Position numbers and translations under genes: made by a program
The notes under the pieces: model-generated
What the model saw: the letters and a program-made list of their open reading frames with translations, nothing else
Told to the model about the DNA's origin: nothing
Databases searched by the model: none
Assembly: GCF_014697585.1 (NCBI RefSeq)
Contig: NZ_JACJSB010000017.1
Span: 35,752 to 99,751, forward strand
Source of the DNA: Dolichospermum sp. FACHB-1091
GTDB taxonomy: Bacteria > Cyanobacteriota > Cyanobacteriia > Cyanobacteriales > Nostocaceae
Length of the DNA: 64,000 nucleotides
Direction of reading: 5' to 3'
Part shown: positions 7,694-16,701 of the stretch, piece by piece
Position numbering within the stretch: the first letter of the stretch is position 1
Layout: each line of letters begins with the position of its first letter

Positions 7694-8941
7694 TTAATTC
7701 TGTTCTACGGAACGAGAATTTTGATCAGCGCCACAATGATAACAATAAGGTAATCCTCTATAGGTCAAATTATGGCAATTATGGCATTCAATATATTGAT
7801 CATAACCACAGTGGGGACAGTAACTATCTCGTGGACGAATTTTTTTGGCACAGCGAATACACCTTGATTCTTGAATTCTTTTAGTGGCCTGAATTTTGGT
7901 ATTAAATACAACGGTTTGGAAAAATTTAATGATCCCAAAACCAAGTACAGGAATTACCAAAATATAAAGGTAACGCAGGAGGAAGATTAACCCTGCAAAC
8001 AGACGATTAATGAGATTAGATAAATATTGAAATATGACACCAATTTGCAGAAATTCAAATATTTTTAGAACTAGAGGAATGAGAAATATAACTAGCAAAT
8101 GCCAGCTTATGAGGCTTATTAATCCATATCCTTGGCGTTGACTGAAGTTATTAACGAATAATGCAACCAAAATCAAGGGCAATAGGAAAATAGACTGAAA
8201 TATAAATTGAATGCTAGAATACCAAAATGATGCGTCTTGATGACCTTTTGCAACTTGGTTAAATTTAGTTTCGTCCTTGACAAAAGAGAGGAAATTAATA
8301 CTTTCAGGTTTGTTCAGCAGTTGATTTTGTAGATTAGCAATTTCTTGTTTTAATACAGAAATATTGCGGTTATTTTGCGTTAATTCCTGTTTAGCTTTTT
8401 CCGCTCGTACTTGATTAATAGAATTACCTGAAGGCTGACCAGCAATTTTTTCTAAAAGTGTAGAATCGTATTGTTGACGAATTGTATTATTGGCCTGTTG
8501 GAGTTGATTAATCTTATCTTGTTTCTGATTTATCGTTTTGAGAATTTTCTGATTTTCAGGATTGTTTAGTTGATCTTTAAATTCTGCATAATTTAAACAT
8601 ATTGGCGAAACTTTACCCAAATGTCTGTTTTCTGCATCTTGATATCTTTGTTGAATTGTTTGCTCATTGCTACCATAAGGTAATCCACTGATCAGAAATT
8701 CATAATCTTTATTTGTCCTAGTATCTGCTTTATAATCGTTCCATTCAGAATAGCATGGATAAGACTGAGACGGGCTAAGATACCATTGACTAATATCATT
8801 TAAACCCGTAAAAACGTTAATTAAAATGAAAATATCAACTAAAATAATTACAATCAAACTCACTTTATTTAGTGGTTCGTTGTTGACTGTGCGAGAATTA
8901 TTGAAAAATCTACTTAAAAGGCGACGTATTCTATTAAACAT
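7694..8941 (-). CDS. Membrane protein with coiled coil and C-terminal double zinc ribbon
   Basis: I do not recognise a named family for this 415-residue protein. It has one N-terminal membrane helix (about 26-47), a loop region of about 80 residues that includes Cys, a Gln/Asn-rich coiled coil (about 130-215), three or four further membrane helices (about 240-350) and a C-terminal Cys-rich tail. That tail has four CxxC knuckles (CIRC, CPHC, CHNC, CYHC), enough for two zinc ribbons. The layout suggests a membrane sensor or scaffold with a cytoplasmic zinc module. It stands alone between trxA and the PatD-like gene. Function unknown. Confidence 0.7.
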   Translation of the reverse strand: MFNRIRRLLSRFFNNSRTVNNEPLNKVSLIVIILVDIFILINVFTGLNDISQWYLSPSQSYPCYSEWNDYKADTRTNKDYEFLISGLPYGSNEQTIQQRYQDAENRHLGKVSPICLNYAEFKDQLNNPENQKILKTINQKQDKINQLQQANNTIRQQYDSTLLEKIAGQPSGNSINQVRAEKAKQELTQNNRNISVLKQEIANLQNQLLNKPESINFLSFVKDETKFNQVAKGHQDASFWYSSIQFIFQSIFLLPLILVALFVNNFSQRQGYGLISLISWHLLVIFLIPLVLKIFEFLQIGVIFQYLSNLINRLFAGLIFLLRYLYILVIPVLGFGIIKFFQTVVFNTKIQATKRIQESRCIRCAKKIRPRDSYCPHCGYDQYIECHNCHNLTYRGLPYCYHCGADQNSRSVEQN

Positions 8942-9125
8942 ATAACTATCCTGTATCTATTTAAGTTGATGGACTATCAAGAAACACAGCCTGATCATCG
9001 GTGTTACTGAAATTAATTTACCATTTTTCTATGACTTTAGTAGTTTTTTTTGTTAAGTTTTATATACTCAGTAGTTAGTTTGTGAGTCAGTTAAATTCAT
9101 TTAATTTCAGTATATTTGTGGTTGA

Positions 9126-9476
9126 TTATTCCTTCTCTTCTGCTGGCTGAATAATAGCTTGACAATATCTAATTAAAGTATCAATGCGTTCTTCAATATT
9201 CTTTAATCTAGCCTGTAGCGTTGTTGAATGCTTTGCCCCTTGGAGAAACATTATATCCACTTCCAAGAGTCGCAACTGTTTACTTATTTCCGTTTTATAG
9301 GACAGTTGCTGGGAATTGTCATCAACTAAGGGAACAATTTGCTGTAAAAAAAATGTTTGTAAATGGGTGAAATTTAACCGTAATTGACTAGTATTGAGTT
9401 TATCGGCTGTTACATGAGTTCGTAACTCGTCTATAAATGTTGCCAATTCCTGATATTTATCACAATTTAAAGACAT
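9126..9476 (-). CDS. patD: PatD-like heterocyst-frequency protein (tentative)
   Basis: A 116-residue, mainly helical soluble protein. The segment YKTEISKQLRLLEVDIMFLQ followed by ARLKNIEERIDTLIRYC matches my memory of the cyanobacterial PatD family, a small NtcA-regulated protein that tunes heterocyst frequency in Anabaena. PatD has been linked to FtsZ. The rest of the protein is less distinctive. It is divergent from the RSH gene, with 300 bp between them. On the minus strand, TTATCATCCATTAC at 9643-9630 differs from the NtcA consensus in one base, but I see no -10 box at the proper distance. Identification is by sequence memory, not a search. Confidence 0.55.
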   Translation of the reverse strand: MSLNCDKYQELATFIDELRTHVTADKLNTSQLRLNFTHLQTFFLQQIVPLVDDNSQQLSYKTEISKQLRLLEVDIMFLQGAKHSTTLQARLKNIEERIDTLIRYCQAIIQPAEEKE

Positions 9477-9776
9477 TTGTTGCCAGTTAGGATAATATTA
9501 ATGTCAAGAAAATTTTCTCATACAACTCAACTTTCTTTTGTTTTTGCTGAAAATCACCAGCCTTGAATTTTACTTTTGGGGCTTGGTTTATCGTCAATAG
9601 GTTTTTCTGACCATATTTGCAAGCAACCTGTAATGGATGATAACTACAAACAATACAATTAGAACATTATCTTTCTCACCTTATCTCTAAGCCTCCAGGC
9701 AACAGCATCTATTTTATGGCGGTGCTGTCAATTTTAACTATCTTCCAACCTATCCACAAATTACCTTTTTGATTTT
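9477..9776. other. Divergent promoter region between patD-like gene and RSH
   Basis: No gene seen. It must carry promoters for both divergent genes. A weak inverted pair ACAGCA/TGCTGT lies at about 9703-9728, 49 bp before the RSH start. Nothing else stands out. Confidence 0.5.
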
Positions 9777-12059
9777 ATGAGTAGTATAGCTATCAAACCT
9801 CCTACTGATGTCGTTCTCCCAGACTGGCTTAACAGATGTTTAATTGAACCTCCAGCACCCATACTTACGGAGGAAGAGGAGCGAACGTATAACGGTAACG
9901 CCCTTATTTGTCGAGCATTTCAGTTTGCTTATGAATTACATGGGGGTCAAACCCGAAAATCTGGAGAACCTTATATTGCTCACCCTGTGGCTGTGGCAGA
10001 AATACTCCGTGAATTAGGTGGTAGTCCTGTTATGATAGCAGCGGGCTTACTTCATGATGTAGTTGAAGATACAGAAGTTACAGGTGAAGACATAGAAGCA
10101 CGCTTTGGTCTAGAGGTGCGGCGATTAGTAGAAGGTGTTACTAAGCTGTCGAAAATTAATTTTACCAGCAAAACCGAAAGTCAAGCGGAAAATTTCCGGC
10201 GAATGTTTCTGGCTATGGCGCAAGATATTCGGGTAATTGTGGTCAAACTGGCGGACCGTTTGCATAATATGCGGACTCTTCAATATATGCCAGAATCTAG
10301 TCGTCAACGTAGCGCCCAGGAAACACGAGATATTTTCGCACCTTTGGCGAATCGTTTAGGAATTTGGCAAATTAAATGGGAATTAGAAGACCTAGCATTC
10401 AAATATTTAGAACCGGAGGCCTATCGAGAAACTCAGCAATGTGTAGCTGAAAAACGCACCGATAGGGAAGAAAAGTTACTTAAAGCTACGGAGACTCTGC
10501 GCCGTCGGTTACTGAAAGCGCGTGTTAATTGTTTGGAAATTAGCGGTCGTCCTAAACACCTTTATAGCATTTATCAAAAAATGCGGCGGCAGCAAAAGGA
10601 ATTTCATGAAATTTATGATTTGGCGGCGCTGCGAATTATTGTCCAAACTAATGAAGAATGCTATCGAGCTTTAGCGGTGGTTCATGATACTTTTCGTCCT
10701 ATCCCTGGTAGATTTAAGGATTATATAGGTCTGCCTAAACCAAACAATTATCAATCTCTACATACTGGGGTAATTGGTTTGACAGGGCGACCCTTAGAAG
10801 TGCAAATTCGCACTCTGGAAATGCACCATATCGCAGAATACGGAATTGCTGCTCATTGGAAGTATAAAGAAACTGGTGGTTCTGAGAATACTAACTTAAC
10901 AAGTTCTGATGAAAAATTTACTTGGTTACGCCAATTGTTAGATTGGCAAAGTGACTTAAAAGATGCTCAGGAATACTTAGATAGTGTGAAAGATAATCTG
11001 TTTGAAGATGGTGTTTATGTCTTCACTCCCAAGGGGGATGTTATTCCTTTAAGTCCTGGTTCTACCAGTATAGATTTTGCCTATCGCATTCATACAGAAA
11101 TCGGAAACCACTGTGCAGGGGCGCGGGTAAATGGGCGCATTGTTCCCTTATCAACGCGATTGCATAATGGTGATATTGTTGACATTATTACCCAAAAAAA
11201 TTGTCATCCCAGTTTAGATTGGTTAAATTTTGTTGGTACTTCGGCGGCGAAGTATCGTATTAAACAATGGTATAAGCGATCGCGCCGAGAAGAAAATATC
11301 GCCAGGGGACGGGATTTATTAGAAAAAGAATTGGGGAAAACTGGTTTTGAGAACTTACTCAAGTCAGAGGCTATGCAGACTGTGGCGGAAAAGTGTAATT
11401 ATCACAGTGTAGAAGATTTACTGGCTAGTTTAGGTTATGGGGAAGTTACCTTAAATCTAGTCCTGAACCGTTGGCGGGAAGTTGTTAAAGGTAAACAACC
11501 TGTTACTGATATGATCCCATTTCTCGCCAAGGAATTAACAGCAAAAACTTCGCGCCAGGAAAAAACTGATTTATTATCTACATACCGTGCTAGTGATTCC
11601 CCTATTATTGGGGTGGAGGGGTTAGTTTATCATATCGCCGGTTGTTGTACCCCCATTCCTGGAGAAGCAATTGTGGGCGCTGTGACTAGGGGAAGAGGAA
11701 TTTCTATACACCGCCAAGGTTGTCATAATCTAGATCATGTTGAATATGAGCGTTTAGTACCAGTGCGTTGGAATTCAGTTACAGAGAGCCAAAATCGTCC
11801 TTATACATATCCTGTTAATATGCAAATTGAGGCATTAGATAGAGTCGGAGTATTAAAAGATGTATTGTCTCGACTAAGCGACCAGGGTATCAATGTCCGT
11901 CACGCTCAAGTTAAAACTTCCTTGGGAGAACCAGCTTTAATTGATTTAGGAATTGATGTGCGCGATTGTTCTCAATTGGAACGTTTATTTGTTCAACTGA
12001 GAAAAATGAGCGATATTATTAATATACGTCGTGTCTGTGAGGCTGAGGACTGTAGATGA
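9777..12059 (+). CDS. spoT: Bifunctional (p)ppGpp synthetase/hydrolase (RSH)
   Basis: A 760-residue long RSH protein. Domains in order: HD hydrolase (HPVAVAEIL, GLLHDVVEDT; about residues 50-200), ppGpp synthetase (RIIVQTNEECYR, GRFKDYIGLPKPNNYQSLHT, EYGIAAHWKYK; about 240-380), TGS (VYVFTPKGDVIPLSPGSTSI; about 410-475), a helical/zinc-finger region and C-terminal ACT domain (from about 680). The RFKD form of the RXKD motif marks bifunctional enzymes; monofunctional RelA has EXDD. The HD residues for hydrolysis are present, so both making and degrading the alarmone are expected. It controls starvation and darkness responses. Single gene with its own promoter region. Confidence 0.95.
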   Translation: MSSIAIKPPTDVVLPDWLNRCLIEPPAPILTEEEERTYNGNALICRAFQFAYELHGGQTRKSGEPYIAHPVAVAEILRELGGSPVMIAAGLLHDVVEDTEVTGEDIEARFGLEVRRLVEGVTKLSKINFTSKTESQAENFRRMFLAMAQDIRVIVVKLADRLHNMRTLQYMPESSRQRSAQETRDIFAPLANRLGIWQIKWELEDLAFKYLEPEAYRETQQCVAEKRTDREEKLLKATETLRRRLLKARVNCLEISGRPKHLYSIYQKMRRQQKEFHEIYDLAALRIIVQTNEECYRALAVVHDTFRPIPGRFKDYIGLPKPNNYQSLHTGVIGLTGRPLEVQIRTLEMHHIAEYGIAAHWKYKETGGSENTNLTSSDEKFTWLRQLLDWQSDLKDAQEYLDSVKDNLFEDGVYVFTPKGDVIPLSPGSTSIDFAYRIHTEIGNHCAGARVNGRIVPLSTRLHNGDIVDIITQKNCHPSLDWLNFVGTSAAKYRIKQWYKRSRREENIARGRDLLEKELGKTGFENLLKSEAMQTVAEKCNYHSVEDLLASLGYGEVTLNLVLNRWREVVKGKQPVTDMIPFLAKELTAKTSRQEKTDLLSTYRASDSPIIGVEGLVYHIAGCCTPIPGEAIVGAVTRGRGISIHRQGCHNLDHVEYERLVPVRWNSVTESQNRPYTYPVNMQIEALDRVGVLKDVLSRLSDQGINVRHAQVKTSLGEPALIDLGIDVRDCSQLERLFVQLRKMSDIINIRRVCEAEDCR

Positions 12060-12150
12060 ATTATAAATTAATAAAGGGTATTGGGCGAATAGAAGTCGCT
12101 ACTAGACAAGCAAAGTCCACCTCCGTGGACTAATTAGGGTTTAATGAGAC

Positions 12151-12316
12151 TAAGTAGGTAAACGGAAAAAAAGCGACATAAGTAACGAAAAGTAAAGTTG
12201 CTCAAAACCTGTTCCCAGTTAAGAGTTCCCAGTTAAGAGTTCCCAGTTAAGAGTTAAGAGTTAAGAGTTAAGAGTTAAGAGTTAAGAGTTCCCAGTTAAG
12301 AGTTAAGAGTTCCCCG
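12151..12316 (-). repeat. Family 1 element, partial, followed by AGTTAAG heptamer array
   Basis: TAAGTAGGT with the conserved family 1 right block (AAACGGAAAAA, GACATAAGTAACGAAAAGTA) starts at 12150, but the other end is missing. Instead the internal microsatellite has expanded into about 95 bp of GTTCCCA and AGTTAAG heptamers (12219-12316), ending only 7 bp before the next gene's stop codon. Confidence 0.7.
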
Positions 12317-12323
12317 TTCCCTC

Positions 12324-13682
12324 TTAAACAATTTCATTTAGGGTTTGTAACAGTTGATCTATTTCTTCAACTGTGTTATAATGGGCTAATCCTATCCGCA
12401 ATAATCCACCAGATGTTTCTACATCTAATTTTTCCGTGAGGTTAATTGCATAAAAATTTCCGTACCAAACAAATATTCCCTTTTCTCCTAATATTTGGGC
12501 TATGGTTGCGGGTGTTTTTCCTGCTATGCGAATAGATACTGTTGGTGTCCGCCATTTAAATTGGCTGGGTTCTGTAATACCATATAAGCTTAAACCAGGG
12601 ATTTTTAATAAACCTGAAATTAGCTTTTTACTTAATTCTCTTTCATATTCTTGAATGGCTGACATTGCTGCTATTAAAGCTGCTCGCCGACTATGATAAG
12701 CTGATACTAATTCATGATTTTTTTGTTCTGGTGCGGTCAAAAATCGAGGACAATGGAAGGTAGTTAAACCTTCTCTGTCGGCTTCTATTAAGGAAGAAAG
12801 TAATTCATTATCTAAGTTTGGGGAAACATGACAACCTAATTTGGCTAAATAATTAATCGCTGCTACTAACCCCGCTAAACCTTCATGATTTAAAGTTCCT
12901 GTTTCCCATTTTGAGGGAATTTCTTCTGTTGCTGGTTTAACTTTATAAGGAGAAAATCTGGTTAAATGTTCTCTTTTTCCGTAGACAATTCCTACATGAG
13001 GCGCGAAGAATTTGTAAGCAGAACAGGCTAGAAAATCACAATCTAAATGATGAACATTAATCAGTCCATGGGGCGCGTAATGGACAGCATCAACATATAC
13101 TAAAGCCCCGACATTGTGGGCTATTTTGACTATTTTACTAATATCATTAATTGTCCCCACGGCGTTAGAAGCATAGGTAACTGCTACTAATTTGGTGCGG
13201 GAATTTATCTTTTTTTCTAAATCATGCCAATCTAAAGTACAGTCAGAAGTATTAATATCAACAGCACGAATAATTACACCTTTCTCTGCTAAAGCATACC
13301 AAGGAGAAATATTCGCAGCATGATCTAAGTCTGTAACGATAATTTCATCACCAGCTTGTAATTCTCTACCAATAGCGCGACTCACAGAGAAGGTGAGAGT
13401 GGTCATATTTGCGCCAAATACTATTTCATCATTATCGCATCCTAAGAAGTCAGCGATCGCTGCTCTGGCCGAAGTAATTAAAGCATCTGTTCGCAAACTA
13501 GTAGCAAAAGTACCATGAACATTCGCATTTGATCTAACTAAATAATCACTAATTGCGTCTAAAACCCCACCAGGAACTTGTGTTCCTCCTGGTCCATCAA
13601 AGAAAATTGCTGGCTTTTTGTTGATTGTTTGTGTCAGTGCGGGAAACTGAGAACGAATCCATTTTATATCTAGAGATTCCAT
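12324..13682 (-). CDS. Cysteine desulfurase-like PLP aminotransferase (class V)
   Basis: A fold-type I, class V PLP enzyme of 452 residues from the ATG at 13682, which has an AAAGGG ribosome site; a start 60 bases upstream would add a poorly conserved tail. The PLP lysine is in FLACSAYKFFAPHVG, the cofactor-binding Asp/His in VYVDAVHYAPHG, and the N-terminal IFFDGPGGTQVPGGV is typical of the SufS-related subfamily often called cysteine desulfurase-like. The catalytic Cys loop of true IscS/SufS is not evident, so sulfur transfer should not be assumed. The neighbour upstream is the Ap4A phosphorylase gene in the same direction. Confidence 0.82.
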   Translation of the reverse strand: MESLDIKWIRSQFPALTQTINKKPAIFFDGPGGTQVPGGVLDAISDYLVRSNANVHGTFATSLRTDALITSARAAIADFLGCDNDEIVFGANMTTLTFSVSRAIGRELQAGDEIIVTDLDHAANISPWYALAEKGVIIRAVDINTSDCTLDWHDLEKKINSRTKLVAVTYASNAVGTINDISKIVKIAHNVGALVYVDAVHYAPHGLINVHHLDCDFLACSAYKFFAPHVGIVYGKREHLTRFSPYKVKPATEEIPSKWETGTLNHEGLAGLVAAINYLAKLGCHVSPNLDNELLSSLIEADREGLTTFHCPRFLTAPEQKNHELVSAYHSRRAALIAAMSAIQEYERELSKKLISGLLKIPGLSLYGITEPSQFKWRTPTVSIRIAGKTPATIAQILGEKGIFVWYGNFYAINLTEKLDVETSGGLLRIGLAHYNTVEEIDQLLQTLNEIV

Positions 13683-13773
13683 AATTTTTTCCCTTTTTAT
13701 GATTTTTGTTCCGCGTAAAGCTACAAGATGTGAGTATAGCAATTCTCGGTGGGTTGTGAATGGATTTTTTTTG

Positions 13774-13822
13774 AACGAACCACAGAGGACACAGAGGACA
13801 CAGAGGTAGAGAAGAAAGAGGT
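13774..13822 (+). repeat. Dispersed repeat (GAACCACAGAGG type)
   Basis: An inverted-orientation copy of the CCTCTGTGGTTCG repeat found at 1696, with the ACAGAGGAC unit partly duplicated. Non-coding, upstream of the desulfurase-like gene. Confidence 0.65.
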
Positions 13823-13860
13823 ATTCACGTCTGATTTAGGATTGCTATATATTAGCTTAT

Positions 13861-13899
13861 ATTTTACTCTAATATTTTACTCTAATATTTTACTCTAAT
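13861..13899. repeat. Three tandem copies of a 13-bp unit
   Basis: ATTTTACTCTAAT is repeated three times without change. The third copy overlaps the stop codon (13895-13897) of the Ap4A phosphorylase gene, so unit-number change would not alter the protein beyond its last codon. Confidence 0.85.
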
Positions 13900-14791
13900 A
13901 TTTATTTTTTTCTATGGGAAAAGCAACATTGGTTAAAATATTAATTGGGTTGATGTTTTTGAGTAGTTCCATTTGTTGTTGATTTTTGACTAATAATGCA
14001 CCTGCAAAACCTAGAGAATTTATGGAAATTTCTGCAAATTCTTCTTGTTTTCGCGGCACAATTAACATCCATTTTCGTGTAATTAAAAGATTGTATGCTC
14101 CCGATTGTAGATGATTTTCTAGAGGTTTAATTCCCGTTTTATGTAGTAAATTATGATATTTTTCTAAGGTTACTTCTGCACTTTCTCCCATTTTAAGAGT
14201 AGTAAAAGCGTGTAAAAATGGAAATTCTGGAATAGTTCCCAGATCATTTTCTAATTTTGCTGTTTTTAAAAGTGGGGAAATAGGAATATCTGTTTCTGAA
14301 AAAGGGACAATTTGTAAATGTTTATGTCGTTGACTCGCACCAGCTAGTTTACCACCATTGTAAAATACTAAACCTTCAAATTCTCCTAAACAAGTCCACA
14401 TTGCTGTAAAATCTTCTAGGGTGAGTAAGGTTTCTTGTTCTTCAAAAATGCGGGTGATAATTAACAAATGATTATCCACAACATTGAACTTATTTAAAAT
14501 ACAAACATGAGTAGAAGAAATATCTGCTACAAATAAATCTTCTTCATAAGGTAAGAAAGGATTAAACTCTTTACCAGTCTTAGAGATTTGTTGTTTTTGT
14601 TTTTCTTTATCGGCTTTTTTGCGGTTGAGATTTGCTAAAATTCTGACTATAAATTGTACTCCATCTTGTTCAATAATTTCCAATTCCGTGGGAATAGATT
14701 TTAAAGCTCCAGATTTTAAAGCCTGTTCTGTTGTAGTTTTGATGCTTGTCCATAATGTACCGGGTTCAAGGAGGATTTTTAGCTGATTCAT
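13895..14791 (-). CDS. Ap4A phosphorylase (ATP adenylyltransferase)
   Basis: A 298-residue HIT-superfamily enzyme of the APA1/APA2 type. The key stretch is GASQRHKHLQIVPF (near residue 155), the histidine-triad equivalent with nucleophilic His between two basic or hydrophobic residues. NPFLPYEEDLFVADIS and DNHLLIITRIFEEQ are also typical. The enzyme splits diadenosine tetraphosphate with phosphate into ATP and ADP, lowering a stress dinucleotide. In cyanobacteria it is a normal soluble enzyme. It is followed by the desulfurase-like gene after 212 bp of repeats, so cotranscription is doubtful. Confidence 0.88.
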   Translation of the reverse strand: MNQLKILLEPGTLWTSIKTTTEQALKSGALKSIPTELEIIEQDGVQFIVRILANLNRKKADKEKQKQQISKTGKEFNPFLPYEEDLFVADISSTHVCILNKFNVVDNHLLIITRIFEEQETLLTLEDFTAMWTCLGEFEGLVFYNGGKLAGASQRHKHLQIVPFSETDIPISPLLKTAKLENDLGTIPEFPFLHAFTTLKMGESAEVTLEKYHNLLHKTGIKPLENHLQSGAYNLLITRKWMLIVPRKQEEFAEISINSLGFAGALLVKNQQQMELLKNINPINILTNVAFPIEKNKY

Positions 14792-14848
14792 ATTTTATAT
14801 CATCAATTACTCAATTTATAAACCAAATCTGATTTCTCTATATTATAC

Positions 14849-14940
14849 AGGACTTACGCAAAATATCTCTCAAATCCTCATTTCTCCGTGACCTCTGTGC
14901 CTGGAGTGGTTCGTTATTCCATGAATCTTGCGTAAGTCCT
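14849..14940 (+). mobile_element. MITE-like element, family 2
   Basis: A 92-bp element with perfect 13-bp inverted ends AGGACTTACGCAA/TTGCGTAAGTCCT. The inner part includes the CTCTGTGCC...GGTTCGTTATTCC dispersed repeat. A nearly identical copy lies at 29547-29637, differing mainly around the CCTGGAG/CCTCTG bases. A single end remains near 53969-53981. It lies 46 bp upstream of a Uma2 gene. Confidence 0.85.
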
Positions 14941-14985
14941 ATTATAATTGAAATCAGCAAATTATCACCATTCTAGAGGTGAATC

Positions 14986-15597
14986 ATGGTTCAAGCATTA
15001 ACCAAATTCGTAAGCTTTGAGGAATTTATCCAATTTTATCCAGAAACAGGATCACGTTATGAATTACATAATGGAGAAATTGTAGAAATGAACCCACCAG
15101 TAGGAGATCATGAATTTGTAATTGGTTTTTTAGTTCGTAAGATATCAGGAGAATTAGATAGATTCAATCTTTCTTACCTCATACCTAAAACAACATTCAT
15201 CAAAGCAGCAAAATCTGAATCTGCCTATTTGTCTGATATTTTGTTACTAAATCCTGCTAACTTACCTAATGAACCTTTGTGGAAAAAAGAATCAACCGTT
15301 ACTCAAGCTGCTTCAGTTCCTTTAGTGATAGAAATTGTTAGCAGTAATTGGCAAACCGATTATACTCATAAAACTAACGATTATGAATCAATGGGTATTC
15401 CTGAATATTGGATAGTTGATTATGGTGCTTTCGGTGGTAAAAGATTTATTGGTAATCCTAAACAACCAACTATTTCTATTTATTCTTTAGTTGATGATGA
15501 ATACATAGTTAATCAATTTAGATGTGATGATTTAATTATATCGCCATTATTTCCAGAACTCAAATTAACACTTTCACAAATTTTACAAAATATATAA
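14986..15597 (+). CDS. Uma2 family (DUF820) endonuclease-like protein
   Basis: A 203-residue protein of the PD-(D/E)XK-fold Uma2 family, which is strongly expanded in cyanobacteria. Visible are the N-terminal FEEFIQFYPETGSRYELHNG, EIVEMNPP, the strand PLVIEIVSSNW (catalytic Glu region), and YESMGIPEYWIVDY. The upstream sequence ends with an AGAGGTGA ribosome site before the ATG. Biological role of the family is not settled; many copies sit near repeats and toxin-antitoxin genes as here. A second member is at 19979. Confidence 0.85.
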   Translation: MVQALTKFVSFEEFIQFYPETGSRYELHNGEIVEMNPPVGDHEFVIGFLVRKISGELDRFNLSYLIPKTTFIKAAKSESAYLSDILLLNPANLPNEPLWKKESTVTQAASVPLVIEIVSSNWQTDYTHKTNDYESMGIPEYWIVDYGAFGGKRFIGNPKQPTISIYSLVDDEYIVNQFRCDDLIISPLFPELKLTLSQILQNI

Positions 15598-15608
15598 ATA
15601 CCGTAAGC

Positions 15609-15646
15609 ATCAGATCCCCGACTTTTCAAAGAAGTTGGGGATCTGA
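15609..15646. terminator. Strong bidirectional hairpin
   Basis: ATCAGATCCCC...GGGGATCTGAT with an inner GACTT/AAGTT extension forms a long stem between convergent Uma2 and pentapeptide genes. A close relative with one stem mismatch is at 39739-39771, so it is also a dispersed sequence. Confidence 0.7.
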
Positions 15647-15653
15647 TCTAAAT

Positions 15654-16157
15654 CTAAGAACAATATAAAGTATCTCTTGTCTGCCTACCCGTTGTGGGAT
15701 TAGTACCTTTAGCTACTTTACATAATTTATTTTGTTCATCTCGACGCAGTAGGACATCTGTAAAATCAGCACCATCAATTATAGCACCATCAAATTTAGC
15801 ATTAGCGGCAAATGCACCTTCTAGAATGGCGTTGGTTAAATTGGTTTTGATCAGACGTGCGGAGTCTAATGTAGTATTAGTTAGGTTGGCTTCCTGCAAA
15901 TTTGCTGATTCTAAATTAGCAGCAAAAAAACTTACACCTGTTAAATTAGAGTTACTAAAATTACTGTAGCGCAGATTGGCTTTAGTAAAACTAGAGTCTC
16001 TTAAATCACGTCCAGAAAAATCAGCACTGGTGAGAATTTCTTTGTTATATTCCAGTGCTACAGCAGCAGGAACAAAACCTAATAAGGTTGTGATGGTAAT
16101 GATTGCCAAAAGTAATAAACTGAGTATACTTGTCCAACTACGATTTTGAGTATTCAT
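15654..16157 (-). CDS. Exported pentapeptide-repeat protein
   Basis: A 167-residue protein with a signal peptide (hydrophobic core about residues 11-30, cleavage near AVA|LEY at about 34), followed by about 15 A(D/N)LXX-type repeats ([20 protein letters not shown] and so on) up to about residue 135. These fold into a quadrilateral beta-helix. Two Cys in the tail (LCK... and ...LYCS) could form a disulfide. The size and plan match lumenal or periplasmic pentapeptide proteins such as the thylakoid TL17 type. Function unknown. Its start codon is only 14 bp from that of the divergent YraN gene. Confidence 0.82.
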   Translation of the reverse strand: MNTQNRSWTSILSLLLLAIITITTLLGFVPAAVALEYNKEILTSADFSGRDLRDSSFTKANLRYSNFSNSNLTGVSFFAANLESANLQEANLTNTTLDSARLIKTNLTNAILEGAFAANAKFDGAIIDGADFTDVLLRRDEQNKLCKVAKGTNPTTGRQTRDTLYCS

Positions 16158-16171
16158 GGTATTGTTATTTA

Positions 16172-16627
16172 ATGGTTAATCCTTCTCCATTTAATTATGC
16201 AGATATTGGTAACATAGGTGAAGACCTAGTAGCCAAATGGTTACAATCTACGGGTTGGGAAATTTTGCACCGTCGCTTTTGGTGTCGCTGGGGAGAAATT
16301 GATATTATTGCCCAATATCAAGACACAACAGTGGCATTTATAGAAGTTAAAACCCGGAGTTCCGGTAATTGGGATGAGTTGGGTAAAAACGCCATTACTC
16401 CCAAAAAACAAGCAAAACTCTGGCAAACGGCGGAAATATTTTTAAGTGAATATCCTGAAAAAGCTGATTATTATTGTCGCTTTGATATAGCCCTTGTCCA
16501 TTATCAACCTACATCAAAAAAGCTGATAAAAAGGGCAGTTATTGAAGAAGTCTCTCTGGCTAGTTTATCGGTATCTGGATATGATTTTCAGCTGCAAGAA
16601 TACATTCTGGCAGCTTTTGACCAATAA
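16172..16627 (+). CDS. YraN family (UPF0102) predicted nuclease
   Basis: A 151-residue protein from the ATG at 16172; an in-frame start at 16130 would overlap the divergent pentapeptide gene and adds a non-conserved tail. The PD-(D/E)XK core is clear: [29 protein letters not shown] (catalytic Asp) and [11 protein letters not shown] (E-x-K). YraN proteins resemble archaeal Holliday junction resolvases and are near universal in bacteria, but their role is not firmly known. The very short divergent gap means the promoters of the two genes lie inside each other's coding sequence. Confidence 0.88.
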   Translation: MVNPSPFNYADIGNIGEDLVAKWLQSTGWEILHRRFWCRWGEIDIIAQYQDTTVAFIEVKTRSSGNWDELGKNAITPKKQAKLWQTAEIFLSEYPEKADYYCRFDIALVHYQPTSKKLIKRAVIEEVSLASLSVSGYDFQLQEYILAAFDQ

Positions 16628-16701
16628 ATAATATGAGACCAGAATTATTTTCCATTCTGTGATAATACACAAACAATTTTGAATTTTCAGTTTTAAATTG
16701 T

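Noticed and set aside
9630..9643. NtcA-like site upstream of the patD-like gene
   Set aside because: One half site is altered and the nearest -10-like box is only 14 bases away, so it is not listed as a promoter.
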